This document shows, in pieces, positions 9,328-18,388 of a stretch of DNA of 64,000 nt. Source of the stretch: Lysobacteraceae bacterium NML07-0707 (GTDB lineage Bacteria; Pseudomonadota; Gammaproteobacteria; Xanthomonadales; Xanthomonadaceae). The notes beneath the pieces were generated by a model. That model ran no database searches. It was not told where the DNA came from and saw only the letters and a list, made by a program, of their open reading frames with translations. Made by a program: the position numbers and the translations under genes. Where the stretch lies: contig NWQT01000027.1 of the NCBI GenBank assembly GCA_002798295.1, forward strand, positions 124,001-188,000, written 5' to 3'. Position 1 is the first letter of the stretch; every line of letters begins with the position of its first letter.

Positions 9328-9729
9328 GGGTCACACCGGCGCGACTCGATCAAAGGCATCGGCTGGGAGTTCCTGTTCGTGGCTGTGGACGATCCTGCGC
9401 GCATTGCCTTCACCGGCATGCCCCCCAACGAACGCCAGGAAAGCGCAGTGCAGTTCCTGCATGACGTAGTGGCCTACTACGCAAGCCTGGACATGCGCAT
9501 CAAGCACGTGCTGACCGACAACGGTTCGGCGTTTCGCTTCAAGCTCTTCCGCGCTGCTTGCACCCGGCATGGCATCGTACAGAAGTTCACCAGAACCTAC
9601 CGGCTCCAGGCCAACGGCAAGGCCGAGCGCTTCATCCAGTCGACCCCGCGCGAGTGGGCATACGGCTGGATCTACCAGAACTCAGCCCAACGCACCCAGG
9701 CGCTGCTCAGAATGCGCAATGAAACTTGA
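9328..9729 (+). pseudogene. Fragment of a second IS481-type transposase
   Basis: The frame from about 9328 matches the middle to C-terminal part of a different IS481-family transposase (HRRDSIKGIGWEF, then DDPARIAF, VLTDNGSAFR, NGKAERFIQ, EWAYGWIYQNSAQRTQAL). The N-terminal half is missing, and the C-terminal tail (normally a segment like HHYNWHRPH) is replaced by a short unrelated end at 9729. It is not similar enough to copy A at 8361 to be a duplicate. Its right break falls beside the FNR-type box of the NO reductase gene. Confidence 0.8.
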
Positions 9730-9739
9730 GCTGAATCAA
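9726..9739 (+). promoter_or_regulatory. FNR/Anr/Dnr-type box upstream of NO reductase
   Basis: TTGAG-CTGA-ATCAA differs from the FNR consensus TTGAT-N4-ATCAA at one position. Its centre is about 64 bp before the ATG at 9797. If it acts at -41.5, transcription would start near 9774, leaving a leader of about 23 nt that contains the Shine-Dalgarno at 9787; a weak -10 (GATGAT, 9762-9767) fits. NO reductase genes are commonly controlled by FNR/Dnr-type regulators. No regulator gene is in the window. Confidence 0.6.
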
Positions 9740-9796
9740 GTTAAGGGATTCACGACAGGCAGATGATGGCTGCACCTGATCTGAATGAGGTGGGTC

Positions 9797-12046
9797 ATGT
9801 CGACAACCAGGCGACTGTGGATAGGTCTTGCAACGCTCTTGATTGCAAGTTTCGGCATCATGTTGTGGCTGGGTGCGGATCTGCACCAGACGGCGCCGCC
9901 GGTGCCCAGGCAGGTGGTGACCCAGAGCGGGCAAGTCGTTTATACCGAGGATGACATCAAGAAAGGCCGTCAGGTTTGGCAGCGCATGGGCGGCATGCAG
10001 CTTGGTTCGATCTGGGGACATGGTGCGCTGATTGCTCCGGACTGGTCAGCCGACTGGCTGCACCGGGAAGCTGAAGCATTGCTGGAAATGACGGCGCAGG
10101 CAGAAGGATTGGGCAGTTATGCCGGGCTTGATGTTGGGCAGCAAGCACGCTTGCAGGCGTTGATAAAGCCGCAGATGCGCAGCAATACTTATGATCCGGT
10201 CACCGGCACGATCACCGTCAGCGACATGCGTGCGGCGGCCATTAAAACGGTCTCGGCGCACTATGAAAGTGTGTTTTCTGCCGACCCGGCCACGGCCGAT
10301 TTGCGTGAAACCTACGCAATGAAAAACAACACCGTGCCTGATGCCGAGCATCGTCGCCTGATGGGGGCTTTCTTCTGGTGGACGGCATGGGCGGCCACGA
10401 CAGATCGTCCGGGTAAAAGCAACCAGACCTATACCAATAATTGGCCGTATGAGCCGCTGGTAGGTAATGCGCCAACCTCCGGAGCGTTCATGTGGTCGAT
10501 GTTTTCACTGCTGTTCCTGATTGGGGGGGTGGGGCTGCTTGCCTGGCACTATGCGGTGTGGCATGGGCGTGAACCTGCGGTAGTGCCGCCTGCCGAAGAT
10601 CCGCTGAAAAACTTAAGAATCACTCCGTCAATGCGGGCCACGGCCAAGTATTTTTGGGTAGTGATTGCGTTGTTTCTGGTACAGATCCTGTTGGGTGCCA
10701 CCACTGCGCACTACCAGGTAGAAGGCCAGGAGGCCTATGGCTTCAAAATTGCCGAGGTGCTGCCGTATTCGCTGACGCGCAGTTGGCATACCCAGCTTGC
10801 CGTGCTGTGGATTGCCACGGCGTGGCTGGCTACCGGCCTGTACATTGCGCCCGCCATTTCCGGGCATGAGCCAAAATTTCAGCGAGCGGGTGTGAATTTC
10901 CTGTTTGTCTGTCTTTTGATCATCGTAGTGGGCGCTTTTGCCGGGCAATGGTTCGCGGTGATGCAGAAAATGGATTTGAAGTACAACTTCTGGTTTGGCC
11001 ATCAGGGCTGGGAATACACCGATATCGGCCGCTTTTGGCAAGCATTTTTGATGGTGGGGCTGGTACTGTGGTTGGTATTGGTTGGTCGTGCTTTGTGGCC
11101 GGCATTGCGTCGCAAGGATGAAATGTCCTCCATCGTCGGTTTGCTATTCCTCTCCACCATCGCCATTGGCCTGTTCTATGGCGCGGGTTTGATGTGGGGC
11201 GAGCACACACATATCTCGTTGGTGGAATACTGGCGCTGGTGGGTGGTGCATCTGTGGGTGGAAGGCTTCTTTGAAGTGTTTGCGGTGGCCGTCATCAGCT
11301 TTTTGTTCGTGAAACTCGGCCTCATCCGTGGCAAGTCGGCTACCATCAATGTGTTGTTCGCCACCATCGTTTACCTGACCGGTGGCGTGCTTGGCATGTT
11401 CCACCACCTGTATTTTGCCGGCGCAACCACAGCTGCTGTGGCGTTTGGTGCCAGCTTCTCCGCACTGGAAGTAGTACCGCTGGCGCTGATCGGGCTGGAA
11501 GCCTACGAAACCTGGAGTCATGGCCGTGCCACGCCATGGATGGAGCGTTATCGCTGGCCGATCATGTTCTTCTTGGCCGTCAGCTTCTGGAATCTGGTGG
11601 GTGCGGGTCTGTTTGGCTTCCTCATCAATACGCCGCTGGCGCTGTATTACATGCAGGGCTTGAACCTGACCCCGCTACATGGGCACACGGCATTGTTTGG
11701 TGTGTACGGCATGCTGGGCATCGGTTTGATGCTGTTCTGCCTGCGTGGGCTGAAGTCTGATACCCAATGGGCTACCGGTATTCTCAAAGGGGCATTCTGG
11801 AGCTTCAATATCGGCCTGATGTTGATGGCATTGCTCACCCTGTTGCCCATGGGCGTGCTGCAATTGCAGGCTGCACTGGAAAACGGCTACTGGTACGCAC
11901 GTTCAGCCGAATTCATGAGCAAGCCGATTATTGAAATCCTGGTGTGGATGCGCATGCCTGGCGATATCATCTTCAGTGCCGGCGCGGTGCTGCTGGCCTG
12001 GTTCGCTTTCCGCCAGTGGATCAAGCCCAAAATCGTCCATGCTTGA
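9797..12046 (+). CDS. norZ: Quinol-dependent nitric oxide reductase (qNOR)
   Basis: A 749-residue inner-membrane protein that reduces 2 NO to N2O with electrons from quinol. The start at 9797 has GAGG at 9787-9790; the ATG at 9785 has no ribosome site. The N-terminal periplasmic domain (about 30-220) is the cytochrome-c-like extension of qNOR, with no CXXCH haem motif. It is fused to a NorB-like haem-copper oxidase domain with about 12 helices and His-rich motifs (GEHTHISLVEYWRWW, MFHHLYFAG, LHGHTALFG). The fused extension separates it from cytochrome-c-dependent NorBC. No nitrite or nitrate reductase is nearby, so the likely job is NO detoxification or partial denitrification. An FNR-type box lies upstream and a terminator follows. 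Confidence 0.93.
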   Translation: MSTTRRLWIGLATLLIASFGIMLWLGADLHQTAPPVPRQVVTQSGQVVYTEDDIKKGRQVWQRMGGMQLGSIWGHGALIAPDWSADWLHREAEALLEMTAQAEGLGSYAGLDVGQQARLQALIKPQMRSNTYDPVTGTITVSDMRAAAIKTVSAHYESVFSADPATADLRETYAMKNNTVPDAEHRRLMGAFFWWTAWAATTDRPGKSNQTYTNNWPYEPLVGNAPTSGAFMWSMFSLLFLIGGVGLLAWHYAVWHGREPAVVPPAEDPLKNLRITPSMRATAKYFWVVIALFLVQILLGATTAHYQVEGQEAYGFKIAEVLPYSLTRSWHTQLAVLWIATAWLATGLYIAPAISGHEPKFQRAGVNFLFVCLLIIVVGAFAGQWFAVMQKMDLKYNFWFGHQGWEYTDIGRFWQAFLMVGLVLWLVLVGRALWPALRRKDEMSSIVGLLFLSTIAIGLFYGAGLMWGEHTHISLVEYWRWWVVHLWVEGFFEVFAVAVISFLFVKLGLIRGKSATINVLFATIVYLTGGVLGMFHHLYFAGATTAAVAFGASFSALEVVPLALIGLEAYETWSHGRATPWMERYRWPIMFFLAVSFWNLVGAGLFGFLINTPLALYYMQGLNLTPLHGHTALFGVYGMLGIGLMLFCLRGLKSDTQWATGILKGAFWSFNIGLMLMALLTLLPMGVLQLQAALENGYWYARSAEFMSKPIIEILVWMRMPGDIIFSAGAVLLAWFAFRQWIKPKIVHA

Positions 12047-12070
12047 TTGATGCACGCAAACCGGCAATCC

Positions 12071-12105
12071 AACGCCTGCCAGCGTCATCCGGCAGGCGTT
12101 GCGTT
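12071..12105 (+). terminator. Terminator after norZ
   Basis: AACGCCTGCC (12071-12080) pairs with GGCAGGCGTT (12091-12100) over 10 bp with a 10-nt loop, followed by GCGTTTTT. It lies 25 bp after the norZ stop, so the following SirB2-type gene would need partial read-through or its own promoter. Confidence 0.75.
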
Positions 12106-12132
12106 TTTCCCGTGCATCAAGGGGATATCGTC

Positions 12133-12552
12133 ATGATGGAGTTTTATCCGCAAATCAAATCCGTGCATGTGCATCTGGTGATGCTTTCGGGTCTGCTGTT
12201 TTTCATTCGTGGTGGGGCGGCCTCTATGCTGGGCGCCACTTGGCCGCGTCATGCACTGCTGCGCTACGCCAGCTACAGCATTGATACCTGTCTTTTGACA
12301 TCCGCCGCCATGCTGCTGACGGCTTTATACAGTGCAGGTGCAGTAGCTGGGGGTATCTTTGCCAATGGCTGGCTCGCGGTAAAAATGTTGCTGCTGGTGT
12401 TGTATGTACTGCTGGGCATTTTTGCCATGCGCCCCAAGCTTGGCCGAACAGGCCGGGTGATTTGCTATATCGCCGCGCTTGTCGTGTTCGCTTTCATGTA
12501 CAGCGTTGCAAGGGCGCATCACCCGCTGGGCGGCCTCATATATTTGCGCTGA
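12133..12552 (+). CDS. SirB2-family integral membrane protein
   Basis: A 139-residue protein with four predicted membrane helices and the SirB2 pattern (VHVHLVMLSGLLFFIRG near the start, RAHHPLGG near the end). AAGGGGA at 12119-12125 supports the ATG at 12133; a second ATG follows directly. SirB2 proteins were named for an effect on Salmonella invasion-gene expression, but the molecular function is unknown. Members often sit beside respiratory genes, as here 86 bp after the NO reductase. A haem- or quinone-related role would fit the conserved His residues (inference only). Confidence 0.8.
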   Translation: MMEFYPQIKSVHVHLVMLSGLLFFIRGGAASMLGATWPRHALLRYASYSIDTCLLTSAAMLLTALYSAGAVAGGIFANGWLAVKMLLLVLYVLLGIFAMRPKLGRTGRVICYIAALVVFAFMYSVARAHHPLGGLIYLR

Positions 12553-12639
12553 TGCCGGGTGAGCGATAACGGCTTGATGCAAGTCATCAGGGCATGAGCC
12601 AAGGCGATGCGTTTCACTACAGACGCGTCTTATTTGCCA

Positions 12640-12665
12640 GGCTCCGGAGTTTGAAATCCGGAGCC
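12640..12665. other. Stem-loop between convergent genes
   Basis: GGCTCCGGA (12640-12648) pairs with TCCGGAGCC (12657-12665) across an 8-nt loop, between the stops of the SirB2-type gene and the opposite-strand DUF2254 gene. Neither side carries a clear T run, so this is a weak terminator candidate. Confidence 0.4.
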
Positions 12666-12670
12666 GGCAC

Positions 12671-14008
12671 TCAGCAAGTGCTTGTGTCCGTATACTCACT
12701 CCATCGGCCTGCCACTTCGCGCGCCGCCTGCTCAAGCTGGGCTTGTTCAGTGCTCAACGAGAGTTTGTCCCTGGCTTGCAGCCAACCGGCCCAGGCTACG
12801 CGCCGCGCCTCATCGGCCATGGCGCTGTCCGGGTGGGCATGGGCAATGCCATTCAATACTTTGATAAAGAACATCTGCACTTCAAACATGCCGCCGGCAT
12901 CCCGTTGCAGCGGAATGAAGCTGTCACGAATGAAATCTGCCTGATCCAGAACCGGCACGAACACCCGCGGATAAGGGATTTCAGCCGGCTCCGCTGCCGG
13001 CGCAGAAGCGCTGCTGCCGCAGTCCGCCAGCACGCGCGCCAATGCACCCGCTACGGCAATAGCCGTGCCGCCATCGTTGACGGCCGCGGACAATGCCCGC
13101 TGACCAATCTCACCCAGCACGACAATGCCAAAACGCGGGTCTTGATTGAAGTCCCGGTCGGCTGCGACTTCGATGAATCCGCGCACTTTTTCCTGCCGGT
13201 CTGCATCTGTTTCTGGCGTGTGCCTGTCATGCTCCACTTCAGCCTGACGCATAGCCCATCTGGCGATTGGCTGGCCGACACAGACAAAATTGCCGGGTCT
13301 TACCAGGACATGGATATCGGCATGTTCCGCCTCGGCCAGCTGCTGCAAGCCTTCCATATCGATGTGCTGGATATGGCCGCTGCAGGCAGCATGTACCTGC
13401 ATACCGGCCGTTTGCCCGCCTTCTGGCAGCGCCCGCCCACCCAGCAGTGGTTGCGCCTGATAGGCCAGCATCGCCTTGACGGCAACATGTTCGACTCGGT
13501 CAATGGTGTAGCCCATCCGTCCCAGCCGCGAGAGTGTATTAATCCAGCGAATCAGCATGATGATGACGTTGATCATCACCACCACCGTAAATAACAGCAG
13601 TACAAAGCGCCCGGCTGCACCGTAATAGCCTACGCCCAATGCCATCAATGCAATCACCGAATAGATGAAGGCGGAGATGAACGCCGCAATCGCAGTTTGT
13701 GCATTGTCGTCAGCCATGATGACTCTTAAGGCGCGCGGCGATGCGCTGCTGGCCGCAGAGGAAAACGCCTGCACCAGAATCGACAACGAAAATGTGCTGA
13801 CTGCCAGCATGCTTGAGGCAATAATCGTCAACAGCCCCTGTAACGTGTCCCTGCCGATATCCGGCACCAGGTCTTCTGCGATGAAGCGGTTGGCAATCGA
13901 ACCCATCAGGGCTACTGCCGTTGCCAGCACCCCCCACCAGGCGGGTTTGAACCACAGTTGTTCAGACAGACCCTTCCACAGGCGCTGCAAGCGTGCAATT
14001 GGCATCAT
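12671..14008 (-). CDS. DUF2254 family membrane protein
   Basis: A 445-residue protein with about four N-terminal membrane helices (roughly residues 20-160) and a soluble domain after about 165. The pattern matches DUF2254: an early SMLAVSTFSLSILVQAFSSAASSASPR-type segment following the second helix, and a conserved ALSAAVNDGGTA motif around residue 310. No enzymatic function is known for the family. Two Met codons open the gene; the first (14008) is annotated. It stands alone between a convergent neighbour and a long non-coding stretch. Confidence 0.85.
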   Translation of the reverse strand: MMPIARLQRLWKGLSEQLWFKPAWWGVLATAVALMGSIANRFIAEDLVPDIGRDTLQGLLTIIASSMLAVSTFSLSILVQAFSSAASSASPRALRVIMADDNAQTAIAAFISAFIYSVIALMALGVGYYGAAGRFVLLLFTVVVMINVIIMLIRWINTLSRLGRMGYTIDRVEHVAVKAMLAYQAQPLLGGRALPEGGQTAGMQVHAACSGHIQHIDMEGLQQLAEAEHADIHVLVRPGNFVCVGQPIARWAMRQAEVEHDRHTPETDADRQEKVRGFIEVAADRDFNQDPRFGIVVLGEIGQRALSAAVNDGGTAIAVAGALARVLADCGSSASAPAAEPAEIPYPRVFVPVLDQADFIRDSFIPLQRDAGGMFEVQMFFIKVLNGIAHAHPDSAMADEARRVAWAGWLQARDKLSLSTEQAQLEQAAREVAGRWSEYTDTSTC

Positions 14009-14536
14009 GGTTCATCTCTATATGCGGCGGACACCACATTTCCAGGGCAGGTACGCCCAGGTTGCGCCCCGAAAGCATGGCACGGTTGTTGTGGATGCAG
14101 TGTATGGCATCAGGCGCATGGATTTGTTTGCCAGATTTAAGCAAGCGGCACTACAGCAGCTTGCCGCGCATCAAAGCGCGCGCTCTGTGGCTTATCACGG
14201 TTTATCACTGCCGATTGTCCGTTGATATTTTCCACCGCTGTACTGGCGCGCCAGCCTCGCCCCCTGAGGCGCGATTCGCCAGCAGACCCGGCAGCGCAGC
14301 TGCGAGTGATAGCGATGGCGTGGTGCAGCCTGTCTCTACCATGGTCTTGTGGCTTGAATAGCGGCTAGGCGTATTGCCCCATGTTTACTCTGCCCGGTTC
14401 CAGAGTAGGGCAGCGACAACCGTAACCTTTTGAGCCATGACAGGTTCCCTATGCCGGCCGATAGGCGAATCCAGAGGAAATGTAAATAGTTTGTGAAATG
14501 TTGTTACAGGAAATCTGACCCGCACAGGCGGCAGAC
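14009..14536. other. Non-coding stretch between the DUF2254 gene and bioC
   Basis: About 530 bp with no gene I can support. It must hold the promoter of the leftward DUF2254 gene and the 3' end of the leftward biotin operon. Short open frames exist on both strands but have no recognisable protein, no start signal and no codon pattern like the neighbours. I saw no strong terminator hairpin after bioC. Confidence 0.5.
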
Positions 14537-15442
14537 TCAGGTTGGCCTGCGACGGATGGGAATACGCGATATCGGGATATGGGCGATTTCGCCTTCGCTA
14601 TCGCGGATCGGGGTGCCCGCTTGTGGTGCCCAGGCCTGGGCGTAGATGGCTTCCCAGCGCATCGGGAAATGGCCTTCCGGGGTGCGTGGGTGAGCGGCTG
14701 CGGCGCGCGTGAAGCGTTGGCGACCGCTTAGCGTGCTGCGGCGCTGCTGAAGCGCGTTGGTCGCGCCCATGGCTTTCAGGCTGTGCAACACGGCGCTGAA
14801 GTCGGGTTTGTGCTCGATGAACACATCGCGGTCGAGTACCGGTTCGCGGAAGCCGGCATTGACCAGCGCATCACCGAATGCGGCGATGGTGGTGAACGGG
14901 CTGACATGCGGGCTGTCATCGACGCTGGCAAAGGCTTCGCGCAGCTCGGCCAAGGTTTCATTGCCGAAGGTGGAGAGCAGCAGCAAGCCGCCGGGGCGCA
15001 TCACCCGGCGAAACTCGGCAAACGCGGCGGGCAGGTCTTCCACCCATTGCAGGGCCAGATTGCAGAACAGCAAGTCCACGCCGCCATCGACCAGCGGCAG
15101 GGCGCGCAGGTCGGCGGCGATGCGCGGGATTTTGCGGCGGCGCAGCCATTGCCTGCGGGTATTGGCATGGGCGGCATGCAGCATCGGCAGAGACGCATCC
15201 AGCGCCAGAATTTGGGCCTCCGGCCAGCGCTCGCGCATGGCACGGGCGGCGCGTGCCGGGCCGCAGGCAAGGTCAACTAGCAGTTGCGGTTTGGCCTCGT
15301 TATGGCGAACCAGATAATGCTCCAGTGATTCCAGCAGCCGCGATTCGATTTCCTGCTGTACCGCCGAGGCTTGTGCATAGCCCGATGCCGCACGGCCAAA
15401 GGCGCGGCGTACCTGGCGAGTGTCGAATATGGGCTGGCTCAT
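14537..15442 (-). CDS. bioC: Malonyl-ACP O-methyltransferase BioC
   Basis: A 301-residue class I SAM-dependent methyltransferase. BioC methylates the free carboxyl of malonyl-ACP so that the fatty-acid machinery can build the pimeloyl chain of biotin. The N-terminus has the BioC-type segment VRRAFGRAASGYAQASAVQQ. Motif I is VDLACGPARAA (about 56-66) and LLFCNLALQWVEDL lies near residue 130. The start overlaps the bioH stop by 4 bp. It is last in a five-gene leftward operon. BioC and BioH catalyse opposing ester steps, and their pairing here supports both calls. Confidence 0.93.
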   Translation of the reverse strand: MSQPIFDTRQVRRAFGRAASGYAQASAVQQEIESRLLESLEHYLVRHNEAKPQLLVDLACGPARAARAMRERWPEAQILALDASLPMLHAAHANTRRQWLRRRKIPRIAADLRALPLVDGGVDLLFCNLALQWVEDLPAAFAEFRRVMRPGGLLLLSTFGNETLAELREAFASVDDSPHVSPFTTIAAFGDALVNAGFREPVLDRDVFIEHKPDFSAVLHSLKAMGATNALQQRRSTLSGRQRFTRAAAAHPRTPEGHFPMRWEAIYAQAWAPQAGTPIRDSEGEIAHIPISRIPIRRRPT

Positions 15443-16212
15443 GGGCGCGCCTCCAGCAGTTGTTTGAGGCTGCGGGCGACCTCATCGGCATGGGTCAGGA
15501 AGGGGGCGTGCCCGGCGTGTTCGATATTCACAAAGCGCGCGTTGCGCTTCATTTCTGATGCCGCCTGCATGGCGCGCGGATTGACCAGCCGGTCGCGGCG
15601 GCCGGCCATCCAGAGGCTGGGGACTTCAAGTCGTGCAAGGGACGGACGCAGGTCGGTGTTTTGCAGGATGGCAAGACCATCGGCCAGCACCGAGAGCGCG
15701 GGTTGGCCGCGTGCAAACAGGGCATCGCGCAGGCTGCGCAGTTCTTCTTTGGCGTGGTCGGAGCCGAATGCCTCCAGTGCCAGAAAGCGGTCCAGCGTGC
15801 CTTGCCAGTCCTGTTGCAAGCCGTGGGCGAAGTCGGCAAACACCTGTGATGGCATGCCTTGTGGCCAGTCATCCTGGTGTACGAAGCAGGGTGTGGCGCA
15901 GAGCATCGCCAGTGCCTGCATCGGGATGCGGCGGGATGCGGCATGCAGCGCTACCAGGCCGCCCAGCGACCAGCCGCACCAGATCGCGGTTTCCGGCACA
16001 TGCGGGGCAATGGCTTCGACGCAGGCATCCAGGGTTAGCGGCACCGTGCTATGGCGCGAATGGCCGTGGCCGGGCAAATCCACCAGGTGCAGGTGGAAAT
16101 CGTGTTGCAGATGCGCCAGCAGTGGCGCGAACACGCCGCCGTGCATCGCCCAGCCGTGGATGAGGACCAAATCATTGGGGCCGTAGCCGTGCGTCTGGAT
16201 ATGCAGTTTCAT
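15439..16212 (-). CDS. bioH: Pimeloyl-ACP methyl ester carboxylesterase BioH
   Basis: A 257-residue alpha/beta hydrolase that removes the methyl group from pimeloyl-ACP methyl ester, ending chain elongation for biotin. The nucleophile Ser is in GWSLGG (about residue 82), the acid Asp in GRRDRLVNP and the His in EHAGHAPF. HGWAMHGGVF provides the oxyanion region. The gene overlaps bioC by 4 bp downstream and the EmrE-like permease gene by 4 bp upstream, so it is probably translationally coupled to both. Confidence 0.93.
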   Translation of the reverse strand: MKLHIQTHGYGPNDLVLIHGWAMHGGVFAPLLAHLQHDFHLHLVDLPGHGHSRHSTVPLTLDACVEAIAPHVPETAIWCGWSLGGLVALHAASRRIPMQALAMLCATPCFVHQDDWPQGMPSQVFADFAHGLQQDWQGTLDRFLALEAFGSDHAKEELRSLRDALFARGQPALSVLADGLAILQNTDLRPSLARLEVPSLWMAGRRDRLVNPRAMQAASEMKRNARFVNIEHAGHAPFLTHADEVARSLKQLLEARP

Positions 16213-17192
16213 GCGCCGTGGTCAGTCCGGATTGCGCGGTTCTCGCGCGGGTCTTGCAAGCGTGGGCGGGCAGCGAGCCAGGCAAACAGCACGATGCCGG
16301 CGATGATGAGCGCACTGCCATACAAGGCGCCGCCACGCGGCCAGGCTTCGCCCAGAAACAGCACACCAAGCAGCGCGGCAAATATCAGCTCGGCTGCCTG
16401 CATCGCTTCGGTGGCGGCCAGTGCGGTGGGGTTGTCGCGCACCATGCCGGTGGCCTTGAAGAACAGGATGGTGGCAAACACGCCGGCAGACAGCGCTACC
16501 CCGGCTGCCAGCAAGATTTGCCCGCCCGAGGGCGGGCCTGCCTGTTGCCAGGCAAAGGCTGCCAGCAACAGCCACAGGGGCTGGCTGGCCAGGGTCATGC
16601 CGAACACCCGCTGGCTGGCATCCAGGTCTTGCCCGGTTTTTTCCAGATGCAGCAGCAATAGCCGGTTGCCCAGCGGATAGGCGGTTGCCCCCACCAGCAC
16701 ACAGAGTAGTGCCCACAGCGCCCGGATATCCAGCGTGCCTTCGGCAAGCGAGAACTGCATCAGCATCACTCCGGCGAGGATGGCGAGCGCAATCAGCCAG
16801 GCGGCAGGCGGGACTTTGCGGCGCTCATCGCGATACAGGAAGGGGGCGCAAAGCATTCCGGCAATCACGGTGAACTGGAAGCTGCCAGCTACCAGCCATG
16901 AAGGGCCACTGCTGGCCGCAAACGACAGCAGGCAATAGAACAGCACAAAGCCAATCGCGCTATAGCCCAGCCATGCCAGTGGCCGCTGCCTGATGGCCAT
17001 CAGCACTGGACGCATGCGCCCGCGCAGCATCATCACCAGCAAGGGCAGGGTAAGAAAATAGCGCAGGCTGGCCGTCCAGGCCCAATGCCCGCCGTCGATG
17101 GCGCTGGCGCGGTTCAGGACATAGGTCAGGGTGAAAAACAGCGACGCCGCCAGAGACAGGGCGACGGCCGCCAGTGTCTGGCGTGCGCTCAT
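16209..17192 (-). CDS. EmrE-like multidrug/metabolite permease within the biotin operon
   Basis: A 327-residue protein with about ten hydrophobic helices, fitting the drug/metabolite-transporter superfamily, 'multidrug resistance efflux transporter' (EmrE-like) branch. The start at 17192 lies in an ATGA overlap with the bioF stop; the longer open frame upstream reads out of frame through bioF and is rejected. It also overlaps bioH by 4 bp. Being locked between bioF and bioH implies a biotin-related role. E. coli YigM, a biotin importer, belongs to the same superfamily, so import or export of biotin or a precursor is a reasonable guess. Substrate and direction are unknown. Confidence 0.8.
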   Translation of the reverse strand: MSARQTLAAVALSLAASLFFTLTYVLNRASAIDGGHWAWTASLRYFLTLPLLVMMLRGRMRPVLMAIRQRPLAWLGYSAIGFVLFYCLLSFAASSGPSWLVAGSFQFTVIAGMLCAPFLYRDERRKVPPAAWLIALAILAGVMLMQFSLAEGTLDIRALWALLCVLVGATAYPLGNRLLLLHLEKTGQDLDASQRVFGMTLASQPLWLLLAAFAWQQAGPPSGGQILLAAGVALSAGVFATILFFKATGMVRDNPTALAATEAMQAAELIFAALLGVLFLGEAWPRGGALYGSALIIAGIVLFAWLAARPRLQDPRENRAIRTDHGA

Positions 17193-18388
17193 GCGGGGGC
17201 GGTGGCAGGTTGCGTGGTCAAGTCGCGGGCGCGCAGCAAGGCTTCGAGCAGATGGTCGACGTCTTCGGGGGTATGCAGTGCCGAGAAGGTGATACGCAGC
17301 CGGGCGCGGTTTTCCTGCACCGTGGGCGGGCGGATGGCAGTGACCAGAAAGCCTTGCTGGTTCAGGCTTTCGGCCATGGCCAGCGCTTGCTCGGCACTGC
17401 CGCACATCAGCGGCTGGATGGGGGTGGACGAATCCAGAAGCTCGAAACCCTCGCGCAATGCGGCATTTCGGAAGCGCAAGGTCAGCCCCTGCAGTTTTTC
17501 TCGTCGCCAATGGTCACGGCGAGCCATCTTGATGGCCGCAAGGCTGGCGGCGGCCTGTGCCGGAGGCAGGGCGGTGGTGTAAAGATACGGGCGGGCGGTT
17601 TCGGCCAGGTGCGCAATCAGCTCGGCATCTCCGGCGACCACGGCACCGGCACTGCCGAGCGCCTTGCCCAGGGTGACCATCTGCAACGGCACTTCTTTCA
17701 CGCCCAGTTGCGCAGCGGCCACACTGCCGTGACCATCATGGCCGACTACGCCGATGCCATGCGCATCATCGACATACAGCAGTGCCTGCTGCATATGCGC
17801 GACGATGGCCAGCTCGCGCAGCGGGGCGATGTCGCCATCCATGCTGAACACGCCATCGGTGGCGAGAATGGCCGCCACTTCGGGCAGGCTGCGCAATTGC
17901 CGCAGCGCGCCTTCGGCATCGGCATGCGGATAACGGCGCAATTTGCAGCCGGCAAGCCTTGCGCCATCAATCAAGCTGGCATGGTTCAGGCGATCCTGCA
18001 CGCACAGGTCGTCTTCATCCAGCAAGGATTGAATCACCGCCAGGTTTGCCATCCAGCCATTGCAAAACAGCAGCGCTGCCGGGACTTGCAGCCAGTCGGC
18101 CATTTCCTGCTCCACGCGCGCATGCAGTGCGTGGTGGCCGCAAACCAGATGCGAGGCGCTGCCGCTGGCGCCGCTGCGGGCGGATTCATCCTGCAAGGCG
18201 GTGGTGACGGAAAAATGCTGGGCAAGCCCCAGATAGTCATTGCTGCAAAACGACATCAGCCAGCGGCCAGCCACTTCCATGCGGATGCCATCGCGGCGCG
18301 TTACGGTCAGCCGCTTGCGGCGCAGATGGCGGTTTTCGCGCTCTGTGCGGGCATGGTTGACACGCGCCAATAGCGAAGGGCGGCTCAT
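17189..18388 (-). CDS. bioF: 8-amino-7-oxononanoate synthase BioF
   Basis: A 399-residue PLP enzyme that condenses pimeloyl-ACP with alanine to 8-amino-7-oxononanoate. The alpha-oxoamine synthase hallmarks are present: SNDYLGL near residue 50, [27 protein letters not shown], and the PLP lysine in [10 protein letters not shown]. The start at 18388 sits in an ATGA overlap with the bioB stop; an upstream in-frame extension has no support. The gene also overlaps the following permease gene by 4 bp. Confidence 0.95.
   Translation of the reverse strand: MSRPSLLARVNHARTERENRHLRRKRLTVTRRDGIRMEVAGRWLMSFCSNDYLGLAQHFSVTTALQDESARSGASGSASHLVCGHHALHARVEQEMADWLQVPAALLFCNGWMANLAVIQSLLDEDDLCVQDRLNHASLIDGARLAGCKLRRYPHADAEGALRQLRSLPEVAAILATDGVFSMDGDIAPLRELAIVAHMQQALLYVDDAHGIGVVGHDGHGSVAAAQLGVKEVPLQMVTLGKALGSAGAVVAGDAELIAHLAETARPYLYTTALPPAQAAASLAAIKMARRDHWRREKLQGLTLRFRNAALREGFELLDSSTPIQPLMCGSAEQALAMAESLNQQGFLVTAIRPPTVQENRARLRITFSALHTPEDVDHLLEALLRARDLTTQPATAPA

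Noticed and set aside
14009-14536. Possible small gene on the + strand between the DUF2254 gene and bioC
   Set aside because: The open frames there have no domain, ribosome site or family match.
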